Source: Straminergon stramineum (lineage: Eukaryota > Streptophyta > Bryopsida > Hypnales > Calliergonaceae). From it: DNA of 64,000 nucleotides. The position numbers and the translations under genes are program-made. The stretch lies in NCBI GenBank assembly GCA_963920665.1, contig OY987265.1, positions 37,763,001 to 37,827,000 of the forward strand, read 5' to 3'. This document shows, piece by piece, positions 1 to 13,882 of this stretch; within the stretch, counting starts at the first letter, position 1; each line of letters begins with the position of its first letter. The notes under the pieces are model-generated. The model was not told the origin of the DNA. It searched no databases and worked only from the letters and a program-made list of their open reading frames with translations.

Positions 1-306
1 CTATGCAACAAAAGCCACCAAATAAGACCACCATTTGGCTATGGAATCATAAGGCCACACAACTAAAGTAATGAAATGACGCCACACAAGTACAACACAC
101 TTGTTGCTTCAAATATTTTGAGTGTTCTTTCACCAATAATTGCATTACTTTCATAAAAATAAATTAGATCCTTGAGGGTTGAAGAGTTATTTAAGGCACA
201 AATTTATTAATAATTTTATTTTTCATCTTGTATTTTATTGCCAAAGATGTTGATGTTTCAGTAAGGCTAATAATAAGAGCTTAGGTTGCATTTAAATACA
301 CCTATT
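1..306. other. AT-rich intergenic, nothing recognised
   Basis: No open frame, tRNA or terminal repeat is visible. Confidence 0.6.
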
Positions 307-815
307 TTAACCCCTAAAGTTCCTTGACTATGTTATCACTAAAACAACCCAAAAATTGCCATTTCTAATACAAATACCAAATTTTTGAAAAATATCATTT
401 TTGGACACATGTAACCTATAGGATCTTGTAGTACAATAGATTGAGAAGATGTGAAAAAAAATTCAGAAAATTCCATCGTGTAGATTGCAAGATATTAGCA
501 TTTGAAGTGAAAAAAAATCCTTTGGGGGGTCTTGTGAAAAAACGGGCAGCTGCACTTCACAAGGTCACATTTGTATGAAAAAATGTCCAAAATGGTAAGA
601 TTCATTTAGATTCATTTTTCAATGCAAGTTGGCTACATGCTTGAAAATTTTCAAATCATTTGGAATTGTGCAACATATAGGAAAAAAATAGTAAGTAGAA
701 AAATGTAGAGAATGATTCAAAATACTAAATTGCTAAAAATTTATTAATGGAATTGAAAATTCCAAATCCAAATGGTAGTAATGTTTTAATAAACAATCTA
801 CATCTAAATTTTTAC
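307..815 (+). mobile_element. TTAA element, group A, 3'-truncated
   Basis: It starts with TTAACCCCTAAAG and follows the full-length group A copies (19328-20261 is the best) through the internal module at about 413-515. It stops around 815, where group B-like sequence begins, so the 3' third and right terminus are missing. No open frame of its own. Confidence 0.7.
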
Positions 816-1772
816 CGGGCCCATCATAGAAAGGTGACACTTCCCTAACGGGGGAACAACGCGCCACATTGGAACATTGTGCCCGAATTCAATAAAACTT
901 GTTGGAAAATTTTCACTCTATCTTCTAGTTTGTGTGGTAAAATTTTCAAATCAATCCAAGAGTCATTGAATTTTTGGAAGCCAATCGAAGTTCAAAAGTT
1001 CAATTTGAGTTCACCAAATTGTATTTGATGGCTACAACTTTGGGGTCTTGTATCTCCTTCATCCAAAGTTCATTTTCAATAAAATTTGTTGGGTTATTTT
1101 TCCCTTGAAGTCTTGTTATTGCGGTAGACTTTTCATGTCAATCCAGATGGTTTTGAATGACTGGGAACAATTTGAAGTTCAAAATCCTAACAATTTTGGA
1201 TTATAGTGAACTTCAGTGGCTTGTTTCTTCTTCATACAATATTCGTTTTGAATATTTGTTTTTGGAAAAGTTGTGCATACTAGTCTAGTTTGTATTTATA
1301 AAATTTCATATCAATCCAAGAAGTTATGAGTGATTGAGAAGCATTTTAGTAGAAGGAGGTTTAGTTTTTGATGTGTTTTTTGCAATTTTTCTTGCTATAT
1401 TTTATATTTTAAAGCCATTTTGCAGACACAATAAGTCAATTGAATGATATTTTTTTTCATCAATGTGTTTTTATGCTGATTTTGAATCACTTTATAGTTT
1501 AAAGTTTCTTCATTTGAGTAGATTTAGAAACCAAATTTCGCCTCCAAATGTATTCTTAGGAAAATTTCAGCATCCTTTTTCAACACTAAAACATTATAAT
1601 CTTGCAATCTATGCGGTCAAATGACACCAAATTTGATGCACATCATCTACAACAAGTGCACTACAAGATTGTATGGTTGAGATCTCTATAACTCAATGAA
1701 AATCATATCTATAACACTTCAAAAGAAATGTTGTTTTTGAACCTGTTCAGGCCTTGGGCGGTGAGGGGTTAA
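816..1772 (-). mobile_element. TTAA element, group B, inverted copy
   Basis: It ends in GGCGGTGAGGGGTTAA, the inverse of the group B left end TTAACCCCTCATTGCC seen at 33928. The body aligns in reverse with 33928-34914, including the CAATCTTG..CAAGATT module at about 1595-1690. The other terminus, against the group A remnant, is degraded, so the left limit is approximate. Confidence 0.7.
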
Positions 1773-4700
1773 GCAAAATTCCAAAACTCAGCAGCAGTCG
1801 CAAACCTGCATGTGAACACGTCTACGATATTCAAAATCGCATATAGATGAACCTTTCCTGCATTTTGAAACTCCTGTGCAAAATTCACACCTTAGTTTCT
1901 CTGCCTCCATCAACCAAAGAAGAAAATTCTCACGAATTGCTTAACCTTATGATTTGTCACCATTAAGCCATTGCAATTTCTCCCTCTTCTACTATCAATC
2001 AGATTCACCTCACCCTACCATTCAAATTCAGCTTCTAACTAAATCCTTTCTTCTTCTCGAGAAATGCAACAATCGAGCAAGCACATTGCCACAAGTAACC
2101 TAATTCACCCCTCGCTCCTCACCAAATGCACCAGACATCTCTCCGCCGTCTTTTCGCCAAAGAAACCTATACTCCACTAAAAACATGAATAGAGGTACAA
2201 ACTCAATACGCAATTAGCACTAATCTAGCGCCTCCCATGTAATCGCAAGTTTTTTGTTACATTTATAGAGTATAGTTTTAATTTATTTTTCTTTTCAAAT
2301 ATTCTTGTCCTTTTGTACATATGTATGTTTGACTTCAAAATGTGACTTATTAAGTTCAAAAATGGCCCTTCAAACACCAATTGAATAATAAACAATTAAA
2401 ATTATAATCTTAAACATGACCATAGTAAAATTTTATTTTTTTGAATTAAAAAGAATGAAATTTTTTGTAAAAATCCCAAATATTTAATCTATAATTGATT
2501 TCAGAAGGACTTTCAAATTTTTGGTTTCAAATTTTATTGAAAAATATTGGTTGGCATAGCATTTGATCTAATTATGTGGTATAGTTTTTAGATCATATTT
2601 TACAACAATTTTTTTGACATAAATCATTAAATTATTATTCCAAGTTGTATTTTATAGTAATTTGATTACTTACAATTTTAAAAGGTGTCTTCTTTGTCTT
2701 TAAAGGGTTAAGGCAAATATGATATATGGATTTAAAAGATGTGTTATACAATGTTGGATGAATGGCAAAGCTTTAGTACATATACAATGGGGCAATGGGC
2801 AACTTGGGCTTGTGAAGATGGCAACTGTTGTGTAATGGGACATTCCAAGCGGTTGGTGAAGTACGATAAACCTTTCAATCTAGGGTATCAAATTGCTTAT
2901 AGAATTGTTGCAAAGGTAATGAATCTTGTGTATCTTTTTGAGCATGTTTTTGCAATTATTGTAGAAGTTGGTGTATGCAATTTTGAATTGGTAGTGAAAA
3001 CAATGGTGAGGATGTTGGGGTTGGATTGGATATTGTAAAACAGATCTAAACTTGTCCTTTGTTTTTTGAATTGGCTTGAGGAGGTCAATGCTCTTTTGAA
3101 GTAAATAGTTTTGGTGATTGCATTTATAAGTAGATAGCCACCCTTTCGATGTGAACAAGATGTGTTCATGGACTGGCCAGATTTACATTTGTAAGGGGCC
3201 AAAGAGATGCAATAGGGTTGAAGCTGCCGACCTTATATACCATGCCTTTTTTAGCTAATCACATTTTTCTAGGTCAGTTTATTTGTTACAATAAGTTCAA
3301 ATTCTGACTTGCTTTTGGGAGGACATTCTATATTAATTGAGAAATTGTGATGTGGTTTAGGACTCTAAACCCTTTGTAAATCTTCGGAATTAGGAATTCT
3401 TATCTACGGTTCATAGTATGCATGTAGAAAAAGTTCAAGATATTAGGATTACATTTGAGTGCCCCATTGCAATTGCAAGTTGAGTTGTATTCTTGTATGG
3501 TTACAAATTCCCTCTAATATCATATTAACTATAATAAAATAATTCATTGTCACTATTGACCTCTTGATATTTTTAATGATAAAATATATTTGTTTGGTAA
3601 AATGTTCAAAATGAGTAAGGTAGGAATAGCAATAAGGATGCCCCCTCTCTAGTGGTAGGTTAGTATGTCATGAAATCAACAATAGTTGGCTTTGAAAAAA
3701 TTTCAATTGGCTCACACTTTATTAGGATCAAATTCTAGGGGTAGCCGTTTCAGGTAAACCTATGAGACAAAAATGGAGTCCACATGAGGAATCCACATTT
3801 ATATTGTATAGAATATTCATTCTTGAGGTCTTTTTATTTTTTTTGAATTCTTCCTCATCTTTGTTTTTGCAAACATTGAGCATAATTTCTCAATGAATAC
3901 CCCATATCCTACAAGCTAAAATACTTATTTTAAATATTTATGGTATTCCTACCTTAGCATATGTAGCACTAGATATTAATTTTTTTTTAATTTTTTACCA
4001 AAACTTTGAAAAAACACAACAATTCTGGTGTCCCCGATTTTTTTTTTAATTTATGTTTTGCAATGCTTATATATTTTCTTCTAGTGGTAATATTAATTAT
4101 TTTTATTTAATTGAGCACATATGCAAGTTTGAGTATGTAGTTGTAGGCTTTGTCCTTTAGGGGTTTATTCCATGACATTCTTTGACATTTTTGGAAGATC
4201 CTTGTCTCCAAATTGAGTGGCCCTCACTTTGCATGACTTGTAATGCAAGAATCAAATGTGTATTTTAATGATTGAAGCAATTCCAAAAATTACAACTTTG
4301 AACTCACTCACTTAGTCCCCTAGGGTTCAAATTAAATAGGCTTATAATAAGTATACTTGTACACAAATATATATGAGTGGTAAGTGACAAATACTTGGGT
4401 ACATAGTGACACAACTACCACGATCTACCAATTATTTAATTGACAATCAATGTACTTGTGAAATTCATTTTGTATCCCCTTATTATATTTTTTAGGAAGA
4501 TGTTGTCACTACAATTGATATGGGATATTCGCTCTATATCATGTATCAATACCTGCAACTATGTACCATATATTATATATTTATATGTATTTGTATACCA
4601 TGTACCATATATCCATATATTTTGTATATCTATGTGTATATCATATGTTGTATATTGTAAGTATTGTTTTCAAGATTGACAACAAGGACTTGATTAAAAT

Positions 4701-6083
4701 AATTTCTTGGTGCAATTCAAATCAACCAAATGGTAGGTGGGGGACTAAATTTTTTTAAGTACATTGATGGATGTGAATTTTTTGAGATGGTAGTGGTAGG
4801 AAGGGGCCATGTGTTTGCACCTTTGGAGGGTATAGTTACTTAAAAAATGGATTTTCACCAAAAAAAAACATAACCATTAGCAAAGAAAAATTTACAACAA
4901 GCTGCCACATCCAAATAGAATCCTCAAAAAGCAACAATAGTCTCAAGGACTTAAATTTGACTCAAGTTCTCCATCAATATCTATGACATTGACTTAAGTG
5001 CAATAGAAAGCATCTTAACAGAGACACAAGCATAAAAGATATCAAGGCAATTCCTTTTTAGTGAACTATCATCATTTCAAGAATTCCAATTCAAAGTGGC
5101 ATTCAACTTACATGATGATGATTGGAAAGATCTATCCCTCAAACATGCACAAATTTAATTTAAGAAATGAAGGATTCTACAACTAAAACTATGCTAGAGA
5201 TGATTGCTACTTCAACCTCTAGCTACCTACAAGAAAACATTACATAGATTTCAACCGTACCTTAAGAAATGTCAACATTAAGCATTCATTACAAATGGTC
5301 TAAAAGTAGTCTACATTGTTGCACCTACATGAAATTATTTTCTGTGTTTCAGAGATAAAGACTAGTAACAAAAATAATAATAATCCTCATAATAAATCCA
5401 ACTCTCTTCAATATGTGTTTTTGTAGGTGATTCTCTAGGGCCCACATGTCTTGTTTTAATTTAAAAACATCATGCAAAAAGTGATCACACATGATATCAA
5501 ACACAAATGCTAACCGCACAGCTTCTCGTAAACCTGTGTTTGTTCCAACCTTTAAATCCCAATCATCTAGTAGTACAGTGCCGTGACAGTCACAGAAAAA
5601 GTTACAGCGATGGCACTTCCAACATACTCCGTATTAAGCTTAGCTGCTTACTACCTCAAACCAAAAACAGGCCAAAAAATACAGAATTATCAAACTTGAC
5701 AACCACCACCTAGCACTTCAAAATTGTTCCTACTACTCTACTGTGCTACACTAGCTTCACTGAAACCTTACCTGCTTGAGTATCACACTGAATACCCTAA
5801 TGAGGCATTATGAGGGGATCATGTAGGACTAGGCCAACTAGAAAACTAAGAAATAGTAAAGGAGTAGCAATATTGACGTAGGTTGCTTCAACTCACTACT
5901 CTAAGAAACTCCCAGATGCAGACATCAACTCGAAAAAAGTACAGGACATGACCCACTATCATTTCTCGTCTTCTAAAACATTGAGATGCTCATTGAAGGT
6001 ATTGCTACAAAAAGTGAGCGTCTTGGCTCTAAGGAATCTCATGTTGACAGCAGATTGAGACACGACTTGCCAAAAAACTCCAG
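1773..6083. other. Intergenic, 3' side of STR11
   Basis: At 1890-2170 there is a CT-rich stretch of higher complexity that looks like an old 5'-UTR or gene fragment but has no readable frame. A TTTAAAGGGTTAA near 2700 resembles a lone TTAA-element end. A 99-codon frame at 2739 shows no domain. 5480-6083 is the probable STR11 3' UTR and flank. The rest is AT-rich. Confidence 0.5.
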
Positions 6084-9000
6084 TTAATGCCGCAGCTCGA
6101 AGAAGAAACGGCTAAGCTGTTGAAGACCCACGAACGAAAGGTCTACAGCTAAAACCAATGCAAGCTGCATAACACGTGGGATATTCCGAGATGTGAGAGA
6201 GGAACCAAGTCGAAAAATATGATAATATATACAATAGGTTACAGAAAGAGGACTTGAGGTGAAATTAGCAAAAAATAGAAGACCTGAATGTAAAGAAAAT
6301 GCAACAAGGTTAAATCGACAACCACCACATTGATTTTACTCAGCCAACCAGAATTGTTCAAACAACAGCATACTAATAAATTTTAGAACATTATCAATTA
6401 AGAATACTAAAGTAATAAATATACAAGTCATTCAAATGTCCCAATACAAGGAAAGAAGCAAGTTCTTCCACTCTCAAAATACTCTGACGCTCCAGTGATG
6501 ACGATTGCTTGTTTATTACATTAGAGTGTCCTAAGGCCATAGATATTCAAAATTACGAGCATAATGAGGAACATACCAGCCTTGCAAACAGTGCGACACG
6601 ATAGCCTAAGCCCTGTTTCTTTGCTTCCAGCCTTTGCACATCGGTCCACCTTCACAAAGATTCCACCATGTAAAGATCATAATAGTACCTTCGAACTTGA
6701 CAAAACGATTAAGTAAAGCCCTTTGACCTACCCCAATATGGTTCCTAAATGTAAAGACTGAAGACAAATTGAGAAAGAATGATCATTCCTACCAACCTTG
6801 AAAACATTTCGATGCTATTTAAGAGCCTTACCCAATAAATTCAGACACGCCACCAATGCCACCAAAGTTAAATGGTTGAGGTCCATCTCTATCCAAATCC
6901 TGTCAATGCCACATGACTGACATGTCAATATCCAATGTGGAAGAAACACCCGCTTAAACCAACTGAATCCTTGCGATGCAAAAAGACCAACACAAAGTGA
7001 AGATATATTCTCAAATGCGAAAGTTTTTGAAAGAGAGGCTGCTTATGTTTCCAATATCTGTACGAATATAGGCACTAGCTTTCCAGATTTTATTCAAGTG
7101 AAAACAACCGCGAATAGAGAAAACGATGTCTACAGTATCCAGATAGCAATCATCGACAGTATGCAGATAGCAATCTCTTAGCATTTCAAAATTCCAATTG
7201 CACCAATTGTAAGGTAAAATACCCCTTCTTGAACGGCATCTAAACCACCACCCAACCAAAACAAGTTCCGGTATCCAGCCTTGTACAATTGCTCACAGGC
7301 AGCCAATGATCTGAGAAAAAAATAGAGCACATTGGTACACAAACTCCTTGTGTGAGATCTCCAGCTAATTCTTCGGTATTACTTGATTCTAAATTTCCTC
7401 ATAGGAGCAATCATCAAACGAACCGAAGGAGGCAGGCAAGTCCCAAGAAATTGACATAAAATCACGAGAGGCAAAGGGATGATAACCCACCGCAGACCCT
7501 TCTGGCATCCAACAATTATGCTGGCATTTTTAGGAATTTTGGCCACCACATCAGGCATAAATCGCCTGTTCCACAAGCATAGCAGACAACCACTCCAGTA
7601 TTAGAAAATTTTGCCGCATATAAACTTAATTCCAAATCATGAAAGATTAGTAAAGATAAAGTTCATTGACAAACAACCTTCAGCACATGAAAACGAGAAG
7701 GTCTGCACTGAACCCGCACTTACTCGTTGTATTTCATAACCGGAAGACCATTCCACCAACCTCCTGCAAAATAATCGTCAAATCAATCAGACATCTAAAG
7801 TGAGGAAAGTTATTTCGATTGGACAGAAAGTCAGTTCAAACAGATGTCCACAACAGTGGTTTTGTTTGCGATTCACAAGGAATGCGCGAGCCATTGCTTC
7901 GGAAACTATTAACCTACCCATGGTCAAGTTGGAAAACTTCTTCAGCAGAGTTCCAGGGTCTAAATTTCGATCAACATCATAAATGGGAATGTGAACTGAG
8001 CCCTTTACAGACACCTGCAAAGTACATCATCAAAGCAAACGTTAGATCATTCCTATTAAAGCATTCTAAATTGAGAAAGTATGAATGGAGGTGCTTAAAC
8101 TATGAAACAAGAAAGTGACATTCGCCCCTTTGTCAGCAAATGAAGCACCATGAAATGATGGAACATACCCTACTGTGCTCGTTGGATGGCCGAACGTCTA
8201 GAAAAACGTAGTCATTCAGCTGCATCGCATACCCTGCCTCTTTTGCAGACAACTGCTTCACTTTCCCCTCTTTCACCTGCCCCAGGCATCACAATGTGAG
8301 CCCGATGCAAGATAGAAGCAATTATATAGCAAGTGGAGCAATGTGTCAGAGGAAGAATCATGGACCTAATCAACATTTTCAAAGTCGATTTCAATAGCAA
8401 CAGCAATAGTCGCAGAAGTCAAATGTATGATGAGCACATCCTGACATACAAATGGCAAGCTGAATAAGGCCTCCCAGAAGAACGAGCAGACAAAATTCAA
8501 GGGTTTATTACACTTCCACTTAGAAATTTCTTCGTCGATAATCAAGCATGGTTCCCAATAAAATTCTGTAGATGTACCCACAGCGGAAGATTCAAAATCA
8601 AAAAAATTGCTCAAGAATCAGGGTAGTCAAAATTTCCAAAAATATGAAGTTGTGTTATAAAGTGCAACTTAAGAGAACAACTCAGAGGTGCATTCAAACA
8701 AAAGTCGTAAACTAAGACTCATCCATAGTTAGATCCATCGTTGCACTGACCAACACTTATCAATAAATTTTGAAAGAAAGAAACCAAGTTCCTTGTAAAA
8801 TTGTGTAAGAATAGAATATTAGTGATTTTCACAGGTATTTTAGTTTTGTAATCTAAATTTTTCATTAAGTAAATTATAAGGACTACTATCTTGTTGAAGT
8901 CATTTTTTTAAGGGCATTTTATAATTTCTCAAAAAAATCTACAATTGGCAAAAGAATTCTTTGTTCTTCCGAATCTAATCAATGATTACAGTGGTCAGCT

Positions 9001-9488
9001 TCAAAATAATTCAGAAAAAAAATTAAAATGAAGAAATTATTGTAGGATACCTCAAGAATGCAAGAAGCATAAAATCAACGGCATGAGTACCTGTTGCTCC
9101 CAGCGCTTCTCAGCGGCGCGCATCTCCTTCATCTGTTCTGCGAGATCTTGCTCACACCTAATTCGACCCTGTCACCAATAATAAGTCTAGATTACTTCCC
9201 ACTCTTCCACACGATTCCCAGAACTTATCATATACCAGAACGATCGCAGAAATCGGAGAGTGAGTTGAGAGGTCCGGAGTAATGTACCGCGGAAGAAGAG
9301 GACGACCGCTGAAACGCAAGGTGGCGCACTGAAGCGGCACTAAGGCTCTCATGTGAGGCAGAAACACATGATAATTGTGAAACCTGAAATTTTGGAGCTG
9401 TGCTCCTGTAAGACCTTTTGTCAACTGACTGAAGAGGCCCTGCGGTTATTGCTGCCGTGGCTTTCAAAGAAAGTCCTGCCATTGCCAT
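6084..9488 (-). CDS. STR11: Chloroplast rhodanese-like domain protein 11 (STR11-type), ten exons
   Basis: The coding sequence joins exons 9288-9488, 9091-9168, 8169-8276, 7918-8014, 7724-7763, 7491-7565, 7223-7310, 6832-6899, 6577-6649 and 6084-6164. All nine introns are GT-AG and the 909 nt stay in frame, giving 302 aa. Residues 1 to about 50 are rich in Ser, Ala and Arg with few acids, as in a chloroplast transit peptide. A short charged helix (about 68-93) precedes the rhodanese domain (about 98-225), which has DVRP at 120-123, GGWWNG near 163, and the six-residue active-site loop CQKGLR at 195-200 with Cys195. A hydrophobic segment (about 270-290) is a likely membrane anchor. Order and motifs match Arabidopsis STR11 (about 290 aa), a plastid sulfurtransferase-family protein of unknown substrate. 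The ATG at 9488 is the first after an in-frame stop. Exon 1 to 2 is the least certain junction, because the other visible donor gives a stop. No disruption is seen. Confidence 0.93.
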
Positions 9489-9591
9489 GACCTTCAAAGG
9501 AATCTCAGCTCGTCTTCCTTGTACTTCTTAAATTCCTGCGATCGACCCGACGTGTAACCATCAACAATGACCTTATGTCAATTTTCATCCA

Positions 9592-10433
9592 TTACTGCAT
9601 TAAGGAAAGAGCCCAACCATAACTTCCGGAGCATATTTCGAGTAAGAGACGCTGGTTATCGCAAGCATTAGTGATAAGAGAACAGAATGTGCACAACCTG
9701 CAAATTCAAGGATATCGAGCATCACGTGAAGTTCAAGGACCTCAAGGCCAGAAATAGGTACACGAACTGAGTATGGAAACTCCTCTGCAAGCTCAACGAG
9801 CCTCCTATCACCAAGAAAAAGTCGACCTCAAGTATGCGTTGCGTAACTCTTTCAACATTCAGGCTCCAAGCACAATCCCAGTACCGAGAGGGATGTATAC
9901 GTAAAGATTCCTCAGCAACTTAGAAGAACGGATGTCTTCCAAGTGAGCATACAATGACGACTTAGGTCTAACCTAAACATAACCTCTGAAAACTTAATTC
10001 ACAAACGAGATTAAAATCAAATGACTAAGAAAATCCAATATTCTCAAAGATGTCTCTAATCTTGCAATGACGTTTTCAGGATCTGTAAATCGCCACAAAG
10101 ACATTGGCAAAGAGAAGAAATTGTTGTCAACACAAAAACTAAATCAAATAACAAAACAATGCCGATATGATCATAAACCCTGGCACCAGGGTTCAGATAG
10201 CAACAGTGCTAAGCTCTGCTACTTCTCAAATACCGGTACGCTTCTAAAATCCGCGCAGCTCAGATCAACTTCATCAGTGAAACGATTCTTAAACCCTGAC
10301 TGAAACACGAAGTCGACTATGGTCGCCATTTCAAAGCAAAATCCATAGAAATGAGAAAATCTGAGCGTAACATACCTCGAATTCCGCAATGAAAACGTCG
10401 CACGGTGTCAAAGTCAGAAAGCTTCGAAGCATA
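9592..10433 (-). other. Unidentified minus-strand coding-like segments upstream of STR11
   Basis: I do not recognise a gene, but three pieces look coding on the minus strand. About 10377-10433 reads MLRSFLTLTPCDVFIAEFE and then GTATGT, a good splice donor; an in-frame TAG lies upstream. About 10235-10300 reads SGFKNRFTDEVDLSCADFRS after a possible acceptor. About 9592-9820 is open for roughly 75 codons, includes LVELAEEFPYSVRVPISGL, and ends in TAA. I could not join them in one frame with confidence. They may be exons of a small separate gene ending about 100 bp before the STR11 start, or a spliced 5' leader of STR11 that looks coding by chance. Confidence 0.3.
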
Positions 10434-10449
10434 AAATTAAATGAAACGA

Positions 10450-10690
10450 CGAGTGATTGAGCGCGGCAACGTCGCTACGTGATGCTTCCGCTAGACGCGG
10501 TGTACAATCTCCGTGGATTGCATTCTCTATCTGTTATCCAAAGCAGATTAGGGAGCTTCGGGGACCGCGGGGGAGCGCGCGAGAGCGGGAGCCGGCGCCG
10601 CCGTCAAAGGATCGCGGCTGCGGCCGGCAGGGTCCGAAGGGCAGGTGGAGTCGAGTGGGCGGGTGTGAGGATAGGCGGTCACCCCTATAA
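10450..10690. promoter_or_regulatory. CpG-rich patch, probable promoter or first-exon region for minus-strand transcription
   Basis: This patch is rich in GC and CpG (for example GGGGGAGCGCGCGAGAGCGG) and stands out sharply from the AT-rich flanks. It lies about 1 kb upstream of the STR11 start and directly upstream of the unidentified minus-strand segments, so a transcription start here is plausible. No clear TATA box was found. Open frames across it are composition effects. Confidence 0.4.
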
Positions 10691-11675
10691 TCGCGCTAAT
10701 TACATCTGAGTATAGTTACTATTAGTAAACACAAACTAACCCTTGCACGCCAGGCTGGTGACCGTGGAAATCAGACATTCTGGAACCGTGTGATATCATC
10801 CACTTTAGAAAAACCAAAAATATTCATTGGGAGTCAAACTATTGTAGAAGATCTTCCCTTTCCACCCCTAATTCCGAGGATGAATAGTTGCAATTTTGTC
10901 CTACAAAAGAGAATTCCTTGTCATTCATCGGACAAAAAACGTCTGTGGCATCATTTAGGGGCTAAGTTATTTTCAATGAAATTTATTTGCAACTCAAAGA
11001 GTTGCTTTGGCACCTATTATTTGGACACCTTATGAATAAATTATGAATTTTCAAAGTACTACTTCTATAGACCTTCTATAGCATACAAAAAACCAACTAT
11101 AAACCCTCATAAACTTTCATGTTTTGATTGTATACATCTCTTGGTTTACAAAAAGTCAATAGTAGCCTCATAGACTTTCTTCTTTTGATTGTAAATGTCT
11201 TGTTTAATCAATGTTAGGAAAAAGTGACACTTTTTGGTCCGAGTATTGGTGTACATTTTTGGTTGTGTTGATTAGAGGGGTGTCATACTTTATAGGGTAT
11301 GCCTATAGAAGAGGGAATTATGAGAAGAAAATGTCTATTCCAATGGATGCAGCCCAACAAGGAAGACATTTTATTCTCATAATTCCTAATTACAAGGAAC
11401 AATTTGCAATGGAAATGAACACCAAATATTTTGCTAGTGGTTTACAATGTATAGAAGCCTTGGAAATAGGGCCAACCAAGATTTTTGTTTCAATTTTTCA
11501 AAGTACATTGATTTCTCTTATTGTCAAAGTCATGGTGTTTTACATTAGTTATACATTAACAAGCAAATAGTATTAAATAAGAATAATGTGACCAACCTCT
11601 TAATTGGAATTATTTACTTTAGTCACACATTCACCATAAAATAGAACCAAGTCAAGGGGGACTATCCACCTTCAC
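10691..11675. other. Intergenic, nothing firm
   Basis: A 119-codon frame at 11211-11570 (plus) has no recognised domain or neighbours and is probably chance. A loose duplication of about 65 bp sits at 11080-11200. Confidence 0.5.
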
Positions 11676-12582
11676 TTAACCCCTAAATGTATTTGAGTAT
11701 GTTTTCACCAAAAATGCTTCAAAACTACCATTTCTAGAACAAGTAACAAATTTTAGAGAAAATACATTTTTGGACACATGTAACCATAGGATCTTGTAGT
11801 ATGCTAGTTTGAAAAGATGTGAAAAAAATTTCAGGAATTTCCACCATGTAGATTGCAAGATATTAGCATTTAAATTGACAAAAAGCCTTTTTTTAGCCCT
11901 GCAAAAATCCACACAGTTGCACTTCACAAGGTCCGATGATTATGAAAAAATGTCCAAAATGGTTGTAACTCTTTGGATTCATTCTTCAAGGCAAGTTCAG
12001 GAAAAAATTAGTAAGTAGAAAGAAGTAGAAAATGATTTAAAATACTAAATTGTTAAGAATTTAGTCATGGAATTGAAAAATGCCATTCCCAATGGTTGTA
12101 ATGTTGTAATAAACAATCTACACATAAAATTTCTTATTTTTTTTCATAAATATTGAAAATTGAGTTAAATAAAGAATTTCAAAGTTTATTTTAGAGTGGT
12201 GATTCCATAACTATCCATAAACTACCCACAACTAAAACTCTTCATAACTTTCATTTTATAAATCAAAATGAAATGATTAAAAGCTTTCCATATATATATA
12301 AATCTAAAAAACAATTTCAAATTTTTATTTAAAAAAATAATATTTTTTTAAAGAAGTTTTTCTTGTTGCCTGGGTTGCCCATAGAGCTATGAAAACTACA
12401 TATCATACAATAACTTTTTCACCATATATTCAAAAGTTATGAAAATTATTGGGCCTTAAAGCTATTCCTTGGGCACATGTTGTGTGAAAAATTCATAGAA
12501 AAGAAATAAAAGTTCCATTTGTAGTGAGCTACCCGAAATCGCTATGTTGCCAAAAAACATTGTTTGGTCCTTTAGGGGTTAA
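11676..12582 (+). mobile_element. TTAA element, group A, full length (907 bp)
   Basis: It begins TTAACCCCTAAA and ends TTTAGGGGTTAA, a perfect 12-bp inverted terminus including TTAA. The flanks outside TTAA (ccttcac / tgttatt) do not match, so TTAA itself is the only possible target duplication. The internal module with GATCTTGTAGT and GCAAGATATT is at about 11790-11875. No transposase frame; clearly non-autonomous. Confidence 0.82.
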
Positions 12583-13218
12583 TGTTATTGATGGTTGCAA
12601 TAGTGGCATATTGGTCAATAAATGAAGACCAAACAAAAATTATGTGACTAAATACCTTTAATGGAATTTTGTCATGTTAGATAAGTGTTTAATAATTTTA
12701 CAATGAAACAAATGTAACTCTACATTTATCATTCTCACTTCATATAGAATTATATGTGAAATTAAAATTAAAAATTAAAATTACTCTACTCTACTTAAGT
12801 GGTGAAGCTTCATACAAAGTATCAGAAGGGGATTTTTTCTAAAGAAATTTTTCAATGAATTTGTTATTCATCGCAACATTGCTCTCACAAAGGTTGTTCC
12901 TTGAAGACACAAGGTAGGGGATGGGGTCATTGTGTTAAAAAAATTAAGGATATAGGTGCAAACAACCACTATTTTATAAGGGAGTATGAATTATTTTTTA
13001 ATTTTTTTTCACATGCTATCATTATGTAATTTTCTAATGGGACTTATTATTCCATACCCTATAGTACATTATAGACATCCAATGCCATTTTCGATACCCT
13101 ATATTACTCTAAACCCATTTATAATTTTTAGCCCCCATTTTTTTAACATACCCTATCATTTCTTCACACATATGTTGCTACTCCAACTACTCACTACCCC
13201 CCCTTGCTTGAAGAGGGT
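12583..13218. other. AT-rich intergenic, nothing recognised
   Basis: Low-complexity AT-rich sequence between two repeats; no supportable frame. Confidence 0.55.
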
Positions 13219-13461
13219 TGCTATTATGTGAGCACATGAGTGTCAACCTATGAATGAGCCTATAATACTACACACCTGTGTTATAGGTGTATATACCATA
13301 GAAATTGTCTATGATTATAGGATATACATATGTTACAAATATCCATATCATAGGTGTCTATGATACATACACCTTCTATAGTATGTGGTATCTATATTAT
13401 AGGTACCTATAATGTAGCCTCAATCCTCAGAAGCTCGCATTCTTGGGCTCACATACTAATA
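13219..13461. mobile_element. Small inverted-repeat element, TGCTAGTATGTGAG family, copy 1
   Basis: TGCTATTATGTGAGCAC at the left and GGGCTCACATACTAATA at the right are inverted. The interior is rich in TATAGGTGTCTAT-like words. Two further copies lie in the window. No transposase; the superfamily is not determined because no clear target duplication is visible. Confidence 0.65.
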
Positions 13462-13882
13462 CCGTTGGTTCCTTGAATAATAAACGATATGTGTTGAAAA
13501 GTTCCTATTCAATCTTTCACAATCTATATTTATGATTTTTCTTTTTGAAGATATTTTGTTGAAATTCAATATCTATATTTAGATTAAAGGGTTTTATTTT
13601 TTGGAGAACCAACTTCTATATTTTGAATAAACAATTTCTATATGAACTTTTTTATTGTAAAAAAATCATTATTTAATTCCTTTCTTTAATGTCAAAAGAA
13701 TTTGCAAGTAGTGATTCTAAATTGAAGTGCATTGGGCCCTTCCTAAGCACTTTGCCCTTCAAAAGGAATTTAAACAACAAGAATGTCCTTTGAGAAGGGT
13801 AAAAAAAATATCCTAAGGAAAAGAAAAAGGACTATCAACACGTCAACCTACCCCCATATCTTGTGGATTTGGAATTTCTCTC
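13462..13882. other. AT-rich intergenic, nothing recognised
   Basis: No frame or repeat boundary seen. Confidence 0.55.

Noticed and set aside
11211..11570. 119-codon plus-strand frame
   Set aside because: No domain, no splice partners, AT-rich surroundings; chance frame is the simpler reading.
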